Assembly (NCBI RefSeq): GCF_030123245.1
Contig: NZ_CP126101.1
Coordinates: forward strand, 184,501-248,500
Direction of reading: 5' to 3'
Source of the DNA: Lysinibacillus pakistanensis
GTDB taxonomy: Bacteria; Bacillota; Bacilli; Bacillales_A; Planococcaceae
Length of the DNA: 64,000 nt
Within the stretch, counting starts at the first letter, position 1. Every line of letters starts with the position of its first letter. Shown one piece after another: positions 9,110-16,589 of this stretch. The translations under genes and the position numbers were made by a program. The notes beneath the pieces were generated by a model that was given only the letters and a program-made list of their open reading frames with translations, had not been told where the DNA came from and searched no databases.

Positions 9110-9724
9110 ATGTTCAAAAAAATAGCAGCAGATGCATTAGGATTGTCGGATATTGGCATAGTTGTGCCACGTGAGGATTATGATAAAACGGATGCAGATG
9201 ATTTTATTTTGCATGAAATAGATGAAAAAATTTATTTTTTAATTAAAACAAAGGCAGACGAGTATTGCTTCACAAATAGAGCGATTATACATGTTGATGG
9301 TGAAAGTGCCATGAGCAAGAAGCGATTGCTGCGCCGTTATGATTATTCTATGTATACTATTACAGATGTTTTTCTCGAAACAGCAGGAACAATCGATCTT
9401 GATGTCGAAATTAAGTTTACAATAGGTAATTCTCCATTATCCATCGATATTCATAAACGTTTTATTGATGATATTAAAGACTTATATAAAGCGTTACATG
9501 CAATCAGCTATGAGCAAAAGCAAAATGCCTACAAGCTAGAGGCAGCAGAAAAAAGCTTACAAATTGCTTCCTCATCCATCGGACGAATTGGTAATGATAA
9601 TGTCACTCCTTCTACATCATTCGAGGAAATTACACGCTTTGCAAATAGCTGGATGATAGATCATAAGGACAAATATAAAAAAGACGATTTCTCACACGTT
9701 TATGATTTATATATGAACAATTAA
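9110..9724 (+). CDS. Bacterial PH-domain protein with YvbH-like C-terminus
   Basis: A soluble 204-aa protein. The first two-thirds resemble a bacterial pleckstrin-homology domain (YFLIKTKADEYCFTNRAI, DYSMYTITDVFLETAGT, DLDVEIKFTIG), and the last third (KQNAYKLEAAEKSLQIASSS...FANSWMIDHKDKYKKDDF in pieces) resembles the YvbH oligomerisation region. No signal peptide is present. The start has an AGGAGG site. Flanked by terminators, it is probably monocistronic. The function of this family is unknown. Confidence 0.75.
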   Translation: MFKKIAADALGLSDIGIVVPREDYDKTDADDFILHEIDEKIYFLIKTKADEYCFTNRAIIHVDGESAMSKKRLLRRYDYSMYTITDVFLETAGTIDLDVEIKFTIGNSPLSIDIHKRFIDDIKDLYKALHAISYEQKQNAYKLEAAEKSLQIASSSIGRIGNDNVTPSTSFEEITRFANSWMIDHKDKYKKDDFSHVYDLYMNN

Positions 9725-9732
9725 GAAAGAAT

Positions 9733-9763
9733 AGCTCTCTGCAATTTGTGGAGAGCGTTTTTA
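9733..9763 (+). terminator. Terminator after PH-domain gene
   Basis: GCTCTC (9734-9739) pairs with GAGAGC (9751-9756), followed by GTTTTTA. A short but T-rich terminator. Confidence 0.65.
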
Positions 9764-9802
9764 ACATAAATACATAAAATCAAACTAGGAGTGTGGCGAA
9801 AA

Positions 9803-11164
9803 ATGACAAACGAATTGCAAGTGCTAGAAAAAGAAATAGGAATAGAAAATGGACATTTCGAGCAGCAACCGCAAGCCGTAGAAACATTATTCGTAAATGA
9901 GTTTATAGATGGTATTTTAGACCCTTCGCAGAAAATGCTTGGTCCTGTTAAAGATGGTGGAACGATTATTGCTAATACAACACCTGGTTGCTGGGGACCC
10001 ATGCTGACACCTACAATTCGTGGTGGACATGAAGTGACAAAGCCTGTATTTGTAGAAGGAGCGGAGGTAGGAGATGCCATTGTCATTAAGATTAAATCCA
10101 TTCAGGTGACATCATTGGCAACGGCATCTGGACACGATGAGGTTATTAGCGATCGATTTATTGGTGACCCATTTGTTTCCGTAAAATGTCCAGGCTGTGG
10201 CAAACTTCATCCGAGCACTATTGTTAAGGGAATCGGTCAGCACGCCATTCGTTGTTCCACATGTGATACCGAAACGGCACCTTTTAAAATGACCAATGGC
10301 TACACGATGGCATTCGATCATAAGGGGAATGTTGGTGTTACTGTTGGTCGAGAAGGAGCACGTCGTATTGCACTGGATGCGAAAAATTATATGCGCACAC
10401 CTGAAAATTCTATACAAAATCCGGTAGTAGCATTAGCACCCAGTGATTTAGTTGGCGTTATGGCTAGAATGCGTCCATTTTTAGGACAACTTGGTACGAC
10501 GCCTTCCAAGGCTATGCCAGACTCTCATAATGCAGGAGACTTTGGATCATTTTTAATTGGGGCACCACATGAATATGCCTTTACACAAGAGGAATTGGAT
10601 AAACATCGTACAGATGGGCATATGGATATAAGCCGTGTTCGTGAGGGGGCAACCATTATTTGTCCAGTTAAGGTTCCTGGAGGTGGTGTTTATATTGGTG
10701 ATATGCACGCCATGCAGGGTGACGGTGAAATTGCGGGACATACAACAGATGTTGCTGGTATCGTCCAACTACAGGTTAGTGTATTGAAAAAAGCGTCATT
10801 GGAAGGTCCAATTTTATTGCCAAATGCTGAAGATCTACCTTATACAGCTAAACCTTTTACAAAGGAAGAAAAACGCCGGGCTCGTGAGCTTGCGGAGGAA
10901 TTTGGGGTTAAACAGGTGGAGGATGCATTCCCTGTATCAATCATTGGCTCTGGAACATCATTAAATGAGGCAACAAATAATGCCCTAAGTCGTGCTGCAA
11001 AGCTTTTTGAGATGAGTGAGCCAGAGGTGATGAACAGAGCAACTATTACAGGCTCCATAGAAATTGGTCGTCATCCTGGAGTTGTAACAGCAACCTTCCA
11101 GGTACCGAAAACTGTACTGAAAAAAGCACGAATTTATAAACCAGTGAAAAAACAATATGATTGA
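9803..11164 (+). CDS. Acetamidase/formamidase family amidohydrolase
   Basis: A 453-aa cytosolic enzyme of the FmdA/AmdA family, hydrolysing short-chain amides such as formamide or acetamide to ammonia and the acid. Family hallmarks are NTTPGCWGPMLTP near 58, KPVFVEGAEVGDAIVI near 79, the strongly conserved GGGVYIGDMHAMQGDGE near 295, and SRAAKLFEMSEPEV near the end. A CxxC...CxxC pair (CPGCGKLH and CSTCDTE, about 132-155) looks like a zinc-binding insertion and makes the protein longer than the shortest family members. ATG 9803 is chosen because AGGAG lies about 8 nt upstream; the in-frame GTG at 9791 touches that site. It is monocistronic between terminators. Confidence 0.9.
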   Translation: MTNELQVLEKEIGIENGHFEQQPQAVETLFVNEFIDGILDPSQKMLGPVKDGGTIIANTTPGCWGPMLTPTIRGGHEVTKPVFVEGAEVGDAIVIKIKSIQVTSLATASGHDEVISDRFIGDPFVSVKCPGCGKLHPSTIVKGIGQHAIRCSTCDTETAPFKMTNGYTMAFDHKGNVGVTVGREGARRIALDAKNYMRTPENSIQNPVVALAPSDLVGVMARMRPFLGQLGTTPSKAMPDSHNAGDFGSFLIGAPHEYAFTQEELDKHRTDGHMDISRVREGATIICPVKVPGGGVYIGDMHAMQGDGEIAGHTTDVAGIVQLQVSVLKKASLEGPILLPNAEDLPYTAKPFTKEEKRRARELAEEFGVKQVEDAFPVSIIGSGTSLNEATNNALSRAAKLFEMSEPEVMNRATITGSIEIGRHPGVVTATFQVPKTVLKKARIYKPVKKQYD

Positions 11165-11182
11165 TTGATAAAAATAAGCACA

Positions 11183-11223
11183 AAAGCAAACTATGAAAAT
11201 TATTTCTGGTTTGCTTTCTTTTT
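11183..11223 (+). terminator. Terminator after formamidase gene
   Basis: AAAGCAAAC (11183-11191) pairs with GTTTGCTTT (11209-11217), followed by CTTTTTG. Confidence 0.7.
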
Positions 11224-11262
11224 GTTGGCAAAGACTTTTGTCTAAAGATTGACAAATAAAAA

Positions 11263-11336
11263 TTGTTTTCTATTGATTAGTTGCTATAATAGAACAAGTT
11301 CTAAATAGCTAAAAGATTGTTATAGTTCTAATAGAA
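11263..11336 (+). promoter_or_regulatory. Promoter of HPP gene with two TAGAAC/GTTCTA inverted repeats
   Basis: TTGTTT (11263-11268), a 16-bp spacer and a perfect TATAAT (11285-11290) form a sigma-A-type promoter. Directly over the start region lies TAGAAC-aa-GTTCTA (11290-11303). A related element, TTCTA-a-TAGAA, follows at 11326-11336. Two spaced copies of the same half-site just downstream of a -10 suggest a repressor operator. The regulator is not identifiable. Confidence 0.5.
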
Positions 11337-11362
11337 TTCTTACATAGAAATGATGGTGACAC

Positions 11363-11917
11363 ATGGCAGATTTCGTGCGTTTACAAGAAAAAAGAGAAAA
11401 AGCAAACAGTTTTAAAGCATATATCAATAAAATGCGAGGTGGAGGACATGCACCTTCAAGAACAAATTTTGCTGACGCTCTCACAGGTGCGGTAGGGGGG
11501 TTAGTATGTATTTTTGTGCTTCTTTGGCTGACGAATTACACAGGGACAACTTGGCTAATGGCCTCACTTGGTGGTAGCTGTGTACTCGTATTTGTGGTTT
11601 GGAATGCACCGTTGTCTCAACCACGAAATATTATTGGGGGGCATTTTATTTCTGCCTTTATTGGTCTATCTATATATTCCCTTCTAGGAACAAGTATTGT
11701 TTCCATTAGTATTGGTGTAGGATTAACAATTTTCTTAATGGCGATTACGGGAATTATTCATCCACCGGCAGGAGCTAATCCTATTATTATTATTTTAGGA
11801 GGCTATGGATGGAGCTATTTGGTGATGCCTGTATTATTAGGTGCATTAATTATTGTGTTCTTCGGTATAGTGATTAATAATTTACGAGAAACACGACAAT
11901 ATCCTTCATTCTGGTAA
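11363..11917 (+). CDS. HPP-family integral membrane protein
   Basis: A 184-aa protein with a hydrophilic N-terminus of about 35 residues and four hydrophobic segments (about 42-62, 66-84, 92-130 and 148-170). The family-defining His-Pro-Pro motif is visible in GIIHPPAGANP near 133. HPP proteins have been linked to nitrite transport in chloroplasts and cyanobacteria; bacillar members are uncharacterised, so the substrate is unknown. Its promoter carries paired inverted repeats (11290-11336), suggesting specific regulation. Confidence 0.82.
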   Translation: MADFVRLQEKREKANSFKAYINKMRGGGHAPSRTNFADALTGAVGGLVCIFVLLWLTNYTGTTWLMASLGGSCVLVFVVWNAPLSQPRNIIGGHFISAFIGLSIYSLLGTSIVSISIGVGLTIFLMAITGIIHPPAGANPIIIILGGYGWSYLVMPVLLGALIIVFFGIVINNLRETRQYPSFW

Positions 11918-11963
11918 AGATAATAATTGTGTAATCTATATTTGGCGCAGGGCAATTAAAAAT

Positions 11964-12226
11964 TTGACAGATTTTTTTGTAACTATTTGAATGGTTACTC
12001 GTCTACTGTTACGAGAAGGTTAATTTCTCGATTATATTAGTGAATTATACATAACTTCCCTAAGTTGTGTATGGCTAGCACTGTCTAGCATAGGCAATGA
12101 GTGAATTGTGACAATGCCAATGGGCTACCAACTTATAAGCAATTGTCCAAGGAACTCATTCGCCCTTTATTAGGAAAATATAAATTTTAACCCATCTATT
12201 AAGTTACTATTCAATAGATGGGTTTT
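11964..12226 (+). ncRNA. Candidate structured RNA with promoter and terminator
   Basis: A stretch of about 450 nt between genes contains a TTGACA -35 (11964-11969), 17-bp spacer and TTGAAT -10 (11987-11992), then successive helices: CGAGAA/TTCTCG (12012-12030); ATACATAACTT/AAGTTGTGTAT, 11 bp (12047-12072); GCTAG/CTAGC (12074-12089); a long arm AATGAGT/ACTCATT (12096-12160) enclosing GACAAT/ATTGTC (12110-12147); and finally a strong terminator AACCCATCTATT/AATAGATGGGTT with T run (about 12188-12226). No open reading frame with a ribosome site is present. It matches no riboswitch motif I know by eye (T-box, SAM, FMN, purine, lysine or cobalamin hallmarks are absent). It could be a free sRNA, since another 145 nt separate it from the next gene. 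Confidence 0.4.
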
Positions 12227-12241
12227 TCTTTGTCGCATTTA

Positions 12242-12266
12242 TAAGAATACTTTTGTCGTATTCTTA
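12242..12266. promoter_or_regulatory. Inverted repeat upstream of unknown gene
   Basis: TAAGAATAC (12242-12250) and GTATTCTTA (12258-12266) form perfect 9-bp arms with a 7-nt spacer. There is no T run, so a protein-binding site is more likely than a terminator. It lies about 100 bp ahead of the next start codon. Confidence 0.35.
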
Positions 12267-12370
12267 AGGCATATCATAATTTTTTTAGCATATGTTGGAT
12301 TAGATTTGTTATATTGAAGAAAGAGTATTAGCGAAGCGTGTTAGTATTTTTGATAGGGGGCTCCAATTTC

Positions 12371-13855
12371 ATGCTGTTGGATTGTGATGAGCAGTTATTC
12401 ATGGCATATAAACGTAGTGGTGAAAAGGGTACTGAAAAAGTGCTGTCAACTTGGTCGGAGGCGGAGAACAAGTTACAGGCAGACCCAAAAATATTAGGTA
12501 CTGCACTTTCACCAAATTTATTTTTAGTGAATGAGGAAATGGCGATGAATATTGCTTTTTCAACTGCGAGGAAATATTGGGGTCATGTAACTACAGATAC
12601 GCAAGCTTTTTTTGATAAGCAGGGTATGGATGCTAAATTTGTACATGATCGTCTGAATGATTTTTTTTATACGCAAAAAGGGAAAGAGATTTTTTTTGAG
12701 CAGCTTTTTGCACAGCATACAATGGACTTTGAACGGTTAATATGGTTAATCTTTGGCAAACGAATGAAAATTACAATGCCGGTTAACGAACTTCAAACTA
12801 TATTTTTATATAAATTAAATAATGAATATTTTGTGCATATGATTTATAAAGAACATACTCTATTTTGGCATTGGTTGTTTATGAAAAAGATTTATTCACT
12901 GTTTATCCACAAACCTTTAGAACAATTCACATTTATTCATGAAATGCTTGGTCATTTTGAGCATTCTGCAAGAAAAACTTATGCACATGTGAATAACTTT
13001 GTGAATAATTACAAAAAAGTTCTGGATAAGTGTATAACTTATGTGGATAACCATAATTCAACATGCTTAGAAAAAAAACAGTTACACCTTTACCAAATCG
13101 TTGTGCATTACCGATTAGCCGAAGGGGATAATCGTTGTGTTAAGTCATTAATTACTGCTTTTGAAGCGGATTGGCGTTATTCAATGTATGCTTTGACAGA
13201 GAAAGAAAAGGTGTTGATTGCCTACCTTCTGTTTCATATAGCACATCAGGAGAAGAATGATGAATTGGTTATCCAGTACGGAGAATATTTATTAGAGGAT
13301 GAAAGACTTAATAATTATGCAATAGAGATTATGCTGGAATATAAAGAACTACTGCCTAATCGAAAGCCAACACCTCCCGCTATTATCAAAAATTATGAAC
13401 TAAATTTTCTAGAAAACTTATATGCTATTTTACTCGATCATTACGTAAGAACCGAGCGTTATCATGAGGGATTAACACTTTTAAAGGAGCATAAACTAGC
13501 ATCCAATAAAAAAATACATGCAGCATTAGTGCAGAAAAACTATAGTAATGAACATTTTATAGCGATAGAGGCTTATGTCCAACAAGATATTGCTTTACTT
13601 GTTAATAATTCATTACAGCATATTGGATTATCTGTTGATGAATGGCGTAGAAATTATCGTCTACCAGAGGCTTCGTATTATTTTGTTGCACAGAGCGCAT
13701 CCCTTCATATATTAAATATCTTAAAAGTTCTATTTGTAACCGAGCAGTATGAACTCTTTGAAAAATTAATGGAAATTTATAAGAAGTACTTACTTATAGA
13801 TGATCATTTCGAGAGTTTACGAGTGTTTATAAGTGCATATGTAGAGCAGGAATGA
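12371..13855 (+). CDS. Hypothetical cytosolic protein, alpha-helical, function unknown
   Basis: A 495-aa protein I do not recognise. It has no signal peptide, membrane helix or obvious catalytic motif. The N-terminal third (to about 130) is mixed; the remainder is rich in aromatic and basic residues and reads as paired helices, for example in the stretch around ALTEKEKVLIAYLLFHIAHQ and again in FEKLMEIYKKYLLIDDHFES, resembling a TPR-like solenoid. The ATG at 12371 is preferred (AGGGGG about ten bases upstream) over the upstream GTG at 12338. The gene stands alone, followed by a terminator and a mobile-element-like repeat. TPR-like scaffolding or regulation is a guess only. Confidence 0.6.
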   Translation: MLLDCDEQLFMAYKRSGEKGTEKVLSTWSEAENKLQADPKILGTALSPNLFLVNEEMAMNIAFSTARKYWGHVTTDTQAFFDKQGMDAKFVHDRLNDFFYTQKGKEIFFEQLFAQHTMDFERLIWLIFGKRMKITMPVNELQTIFLYKLNNEYFVHMIYKEHTLFWHWLFMKKIYSLFIHKPLEQFTFIHEMLGHFEHSARKTYAHVNNFVNNYKKVLDKCITYVDNHNSTCLEKKQLHLYQIVVHYRLAEGDNRCVKSLITAFEADWRYSMYALTEKEKVLIAYLLFHIAHQEKNDELVIQYGEYLLEDERLNNYAIEIMLEYKELLPNRKPTPPAIIKNYELNFLENLYAILLDHYVRTERYHEGLTLLKEHKLASNKKIHAALVQKNYSNEHFIAIEAYVQQDIALLVNNSLQHIGLSVDEWRRNYRLPEASYYFVAQSASLHILNILKVLFVTEQYELFEKLMEIYKKYLLIDDHFESLRVFISAYVEQE

Positions 13856-13861
13856 TTAAAA

Positions 13862-13899
13862 AAGAGTGTCTAGTGTAAATATGTACTAGACACTCTTTT
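13862..13899 (+). terminator. Terminator after unknown gene
   Basis: AAGAGTGTCTAGT (13862-13874) pairs with ACTAGACACTCTTTT; the T run ends at 13899, immediately before the MITE-like element begins. Confidence 0.8.
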
Positions 13900-13902
13900 C
13901 AT

Positions 13903-14228
13903 GTTGTTGAAATACTATTATGTCAATGAAATCAAGGTGACAAATTAAAAAGTATTGCCCTTTTTCATAACGAGGGGTTGATCTCCATTCCGACTGAGTG
14001 CTTTCCTGGGGCTGTCCGCTTCGCTTGCCCACTGGAAGCTTTGCTCTGTGCGAAGGCGAAGCGTCAGCAACACGGTCTTATCTGTGCGAAAGCGAAGCGT
14101 CAGCAACACGGTCTTATCTGTGCGAAAGCGAAGCGTCAGCAACAAAGCGAGTAGCCTGGAATGGAAATCACCTTCCTTTTGACTAAATATTCACAAAGAG
14201 TCCCATGACCATTTAGTTTTTCAACACT
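13903..14228 (+). mobile_element. MITE-like repeat element, copy 1 (about 325 bp)
   Basis: The outer ends match as terminal inverted repeats: the left end reads TGTTGAAATACTA and the right end, on the reverse strand, TGTTGAAAAACTA, both followed within 21 bp by GTCA (16 of 21 aligned bases agree by eye). The left 56 bp (13900-13955) are identical to the reverse complement of 16466-16521. The right roughly 72 bp (14157-14228) match 15771-15842 inverted with few changes. The GC-rich interior holds a 36-bp tandem repeat. There is no transposase. ACACTCTTTT occurs at both flanks (about 13890 and 14224), a possible target duplication. Open frames inside are repeat artefacts. Confidence 0.6.
14045..14152. 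repeat. Three tandem 36-bp repeats inside MITE-like copy 1
   Basis: Units begin at 14045, 14081 and 14117, each starting TCTGTGCGAA and containing GCGAAGCGTCAGCAAC. They are contiguous, without spacers, and nearly identical. Related GCGAAAGCGAAGCGTCAGC text occurs near 16362 and at the end of the window, so the unit belongs to a dispersed GC-rich repeat family. Confidence 0.85.
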
Positions 14229-14239
14229 CTTTTTGATGT

Positions 14240-15460
14240 TTATTCTAAAACGCCCTTGTCTTTAAAGGCAGCAATTTCTTCTGCGCTAAAGCCAAGAGCA
14301 GATAACACTTCCTCATTATGCTCTCCGAGTTTGGCGCCAACATGCCTATATTCTGGTTGAGCGCCATCAAATTTAAAGGCAGATGCAATTTGTTTTTGCG
14401 TCGTACCATCGCTTTTGGGAATATCAACAATCATGCCACGAGCCTTTAGCTGTGGGTGCTCGCACGCTTCAGGGAAGGTTAAAACGGGTTCCACACATCC
14501 CTCAAAATCCTCGTTAAACACTTCTAGCCATTCATTATAAGTTTTTGATAAAAAGGCATCATGAACGGCTTCTTTAAAACGAATTTGTGTATAGTATGAA
14601 TCATTAAAAGTATTATCAATAAGCTCAGGAATATCAAGGGCTTCACATAGCAGCTTGCGGAATTGAGGCTCAAGACTTCCTACTGAGAAAAATCTCCCAT
14701 CTTTTGTTTTGTAAAAATCATAGTAGCTACCACCATTTAAAATTTCCTGCTCTGGCTGAGGCACACGTCCCCCTCCAATGTATGCGGCTCCATACATAGC
14801 ATTAAGTGAAAATACAGCATCGGTCATACTAATGTCGACATATTGCCCTTCGCCAGTTTTTTCACGATGTAATGCAGCAGCCAGTACGCCAATTGCAGCA
14901 TGCATGGTGCCTCCTGCAATATCAGCTAACTGAATTCCCATCGAAACGGGTTTTTTATCCTTATGGCGAGAGTAATCCAGTACACCAGCTAATGATAAAT
15001 AATTATTGTCATGTCCTGGACGATTGCTATAAGGTCCCGTTTGACCATAACCAGTAATTGCACAATAAATAACCTTTGGATTAATTTCCTTTAGAGCCTC
15101 ATAGCCAATGCCAAGTCGTTGCATAACGCCAGGTCGAAATCCTTCAATAATAACATCGTACTCATGAACGAGTGACTTCACGATTTCCACAGCCTCGGGC
15201 GATTTTAAATTTAACGTTAATGACTTTTTAGAACGATTTAAATGTTGGTGTATATATGCCTCATGATCGTCATCATAAGGAGGCATGATTCGTGTTAAGT
15301 CCACGCGCTTTGAAGATTCAACGTGGATAACCTCCGCACCTAAATCAGCAAATATCATTGTTGCCATTGGCCCCGGTAGTAATGCAGAAAAATCGAGAAT
15401 TTTTAACCCCTTTAAAATACCCAAATCTCCCAACCCCTTTTGTGTAGCTACTAATGCCAC
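14240..15460 (-). CDS. CaiB/BaiF family protein, alpha-methylacyl-CoA-racemase-like
   Basis: A 406-aa class III CoA-transferase fold protein. Beside the family core (LKILDFSALLPGPMATM, DLGAEVIHVES), it shows racemase features: GHDNNYL with His150-Asp151, Asp180 in ADIAGG, and Glu in VGSLEPQF near 283, the positions matching the catalytic His/Asp/Glu set of mycobacterial alpha-methylacyl-CoA racemase. It may therefore epimerise 2-methylacyl-CoA thioesters rather than move CoA. The GTG at 15460 gives this length; a TTG at 15424 (giving GILKGLKILDFS), preceded by AAAGGGG and GGGAG, is a credible alternative start. It is flanked by two inverted repeat-element copies and a palindrome lies upstream. 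Confidence 0.88.
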   Translation of the reverse strand: MALVATQKGLGDLGILKGLKILDFSALLPGPMATMIFADLGAEVIHVESSKRVDLTRIMPPYDDDHEAYIHQHLNRSKKSLTLNLKSPEAVEIVKSLVHEYDVIIEGFRPGVMQRLGIGYEALKEINPKVIYCAITGYGQTGPYSNRPGHDNNYLSLAGVLDYSRHKDKKPVSMGIQLADIAGGTMHAAIGVLAAALHREKTGEGQYVDISMTDAVFSLNAMYGAAYIGGGRVPQPEQEILNGGSYYDFYKTKDGRFFSVGSLEPQFRKLLCEALDIPELIDNTFNDSYYTQIRFKEAVHDAFLSKTYNEWLEVFNEDFEGCVEPVLTFPEACEHPQLKARGMIVDIPKSDGTTQKQIASAFKFDGAQPEYRHVGAKLGEHNEEVLSALGFSAEEIAAFKDKGVLE

Positions 15461-15520
15461 CTATATTAAGAGACTTAGTAGCTTTTCTCTTAACCCCATT
15501 TTGAGAAGCGTATATTGCGT

Positions 15521-15534
15521 CTGTATTAATACAG
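15521..15534. promoter_or_regulatory. 14-bp palindrome upstream of CaiB-like gene
   Basis: CTGTATTAATACAG is a perfect palindrome about 60 bp upstream of the GTG start, close to where a minus-strand promoter would sit. A repressor operator is plausible. The rest of the 15461-15728 gap is AT-rich with nothing else supported. Confidence 0.35.
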
Positions 15535-15728
15535 AATACTATAAATTTATCAGTATTATAACAGAAAAAATGATGGCTTGACTATGCTAATTTTTATTAT
15601 AAAATAATTAGTCTGAAAATTATATGTCAGAATAACAATAAAAGTAAAAAAATTTCGAATATAGATTTTCTGTCAAATTTCAGATAATAATCACCTTTTA
15701 TTTGAAGATTCTGTAAATAAAAAAAGCG

Positions 15729-15767
15729 AAAAAATCTCTATGTAATAGAAAATACATAGAGATTTTT
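15729..15767. terminator. Orphan terminator-like hairpin at the left edge of MITE-like copy 2
   Basis: AAAAAATCTCTATGTA pairs with TACATAGAGATTTTT. No gene ends here on either strand. An almost identical hairpin lies at 16522-16552 on the other side of the element, suggesting that the element and its flank were duplicated together or inserted at such hairpins. Confidence 0.55.
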
Positions 15768-15770
15768 CAT

Positions 15771-16521
15771 AGTGTTGAAAAACTAAATGGTCAAGGGACT
15801 CTTTGTGAATATTTAGTCAAAATGAAGGTGATTTACGTTCCAGGCTACTCGCTTTCCTGTGGGCGAGCGACGAGCCGCTTCGCTGCTGATGACGCTCCGT
15901 GCAGGGTCTCGTCTGTCTCGCTATCCCACGGGAGTCGGGTAGCCTTCCACTCCAATCAGCAATAGTGTAGAACTTTAAATATTTTCTTCCCTTAAAAGTA
16001 AAGTAAAGCATATTACTTACTATTTATTAAATGAGATAGAATAGTTGGTACAATCCCATATGGTTGTCAACCACATTTTTGTGCATAAAAATACTTTATA
16101 ACTAAACATAAAACCTCTTACCACCTTGTCGTACTGCTTTTCGCATAGAAAAAATGTTATCAGCTTCATTTTCACGAAAATAGTGATGGTTAAGACTTAA
16201 ATTTATTACTATACATTTATGTGAGAAATGCCAACGAAAATACTATGAGCGGTGGTTGATTGGAGTGTAGACTGAGTGATTCCTCAGGGTTCAGCGTCAC
16301 AGATGAGAACCCTGGAACGCCAGTGAAGCGGCTCATCGGACGCCCCAGGAAGCTCTGCTCTGCGCGAAAGCGAAGCGTCAGCGGCAAATGTTTTCTGTAG
16401 CGAAAGCAAAGCAGCTACAAAGCCCTCAGTCGACGGAAATCAACCCCTCATCTTGAAAAAGGGTTATACTTTTTAATTTGTCACCTTGATTTCATTGACA
16501 TAATAGTATTTCAACAACATG
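15771..16521 (-). mobile_element. MITE-like repeat element, copy 2 (about 750 bp, inverted)
   Basis: Bounded by the same ends as copy 1 but in inverted orientation (AGTGTTGAAAAACTA at the left, and the 56-bp identity at 16466-16521 on the right). The interior is longer: a GC-rich fold-back at about 15840-15955 in which GGCTAC...CCTGTGGG pairs imperfectly with CCCACGGGAG...GTAGCC; an AT-rich centre (about 15960-16250); and a second GC-rich block (16250-16450) with GCGAAAGCGAAGCGTCAGCG. No transposase or credible coding sequence is present, so it is non-autonomous. This accounts for most of the 1.1-kb gap between the CaiB-like and CAP genes. Confidence 0.6.
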
Positions 16522-16552
16522 AAAAATCTCTATGTAATACATAGAGATTTTT
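16522..16552 (-). terminator. Terminator of CAP-domain gene
   Basis: AAAAATCTCTATGTA (16522-16536) pairs perfectly with TACATAGAGATTTTT (16538-16552). It follows the minus-strand CAP gene by about 40 bp. Confidence 0.75.
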
Positions 16553-16589
16553 ATATTGTTATAGAAATATTATGTCAAAGTGTACGCTA

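Noticed and set aside
9791..9802. Upstream GTG start for the formamidase
   Set aside because: The ribosome site AGGA touches this codon; ATG 9803 has proper spacing.
14045..14152. 36-bp repeats resembling a CRISPR array
   Set aside because: The three units are contiguous with no spacers, belong to a dispersed GC-rich repeat family, and no cas gene is present.
13945..14186. Open frames on both strands in the repeat element
   Set aside because: They only translate the 36-bp repeat (12-residue periodic peptides) and have no ribosome site.
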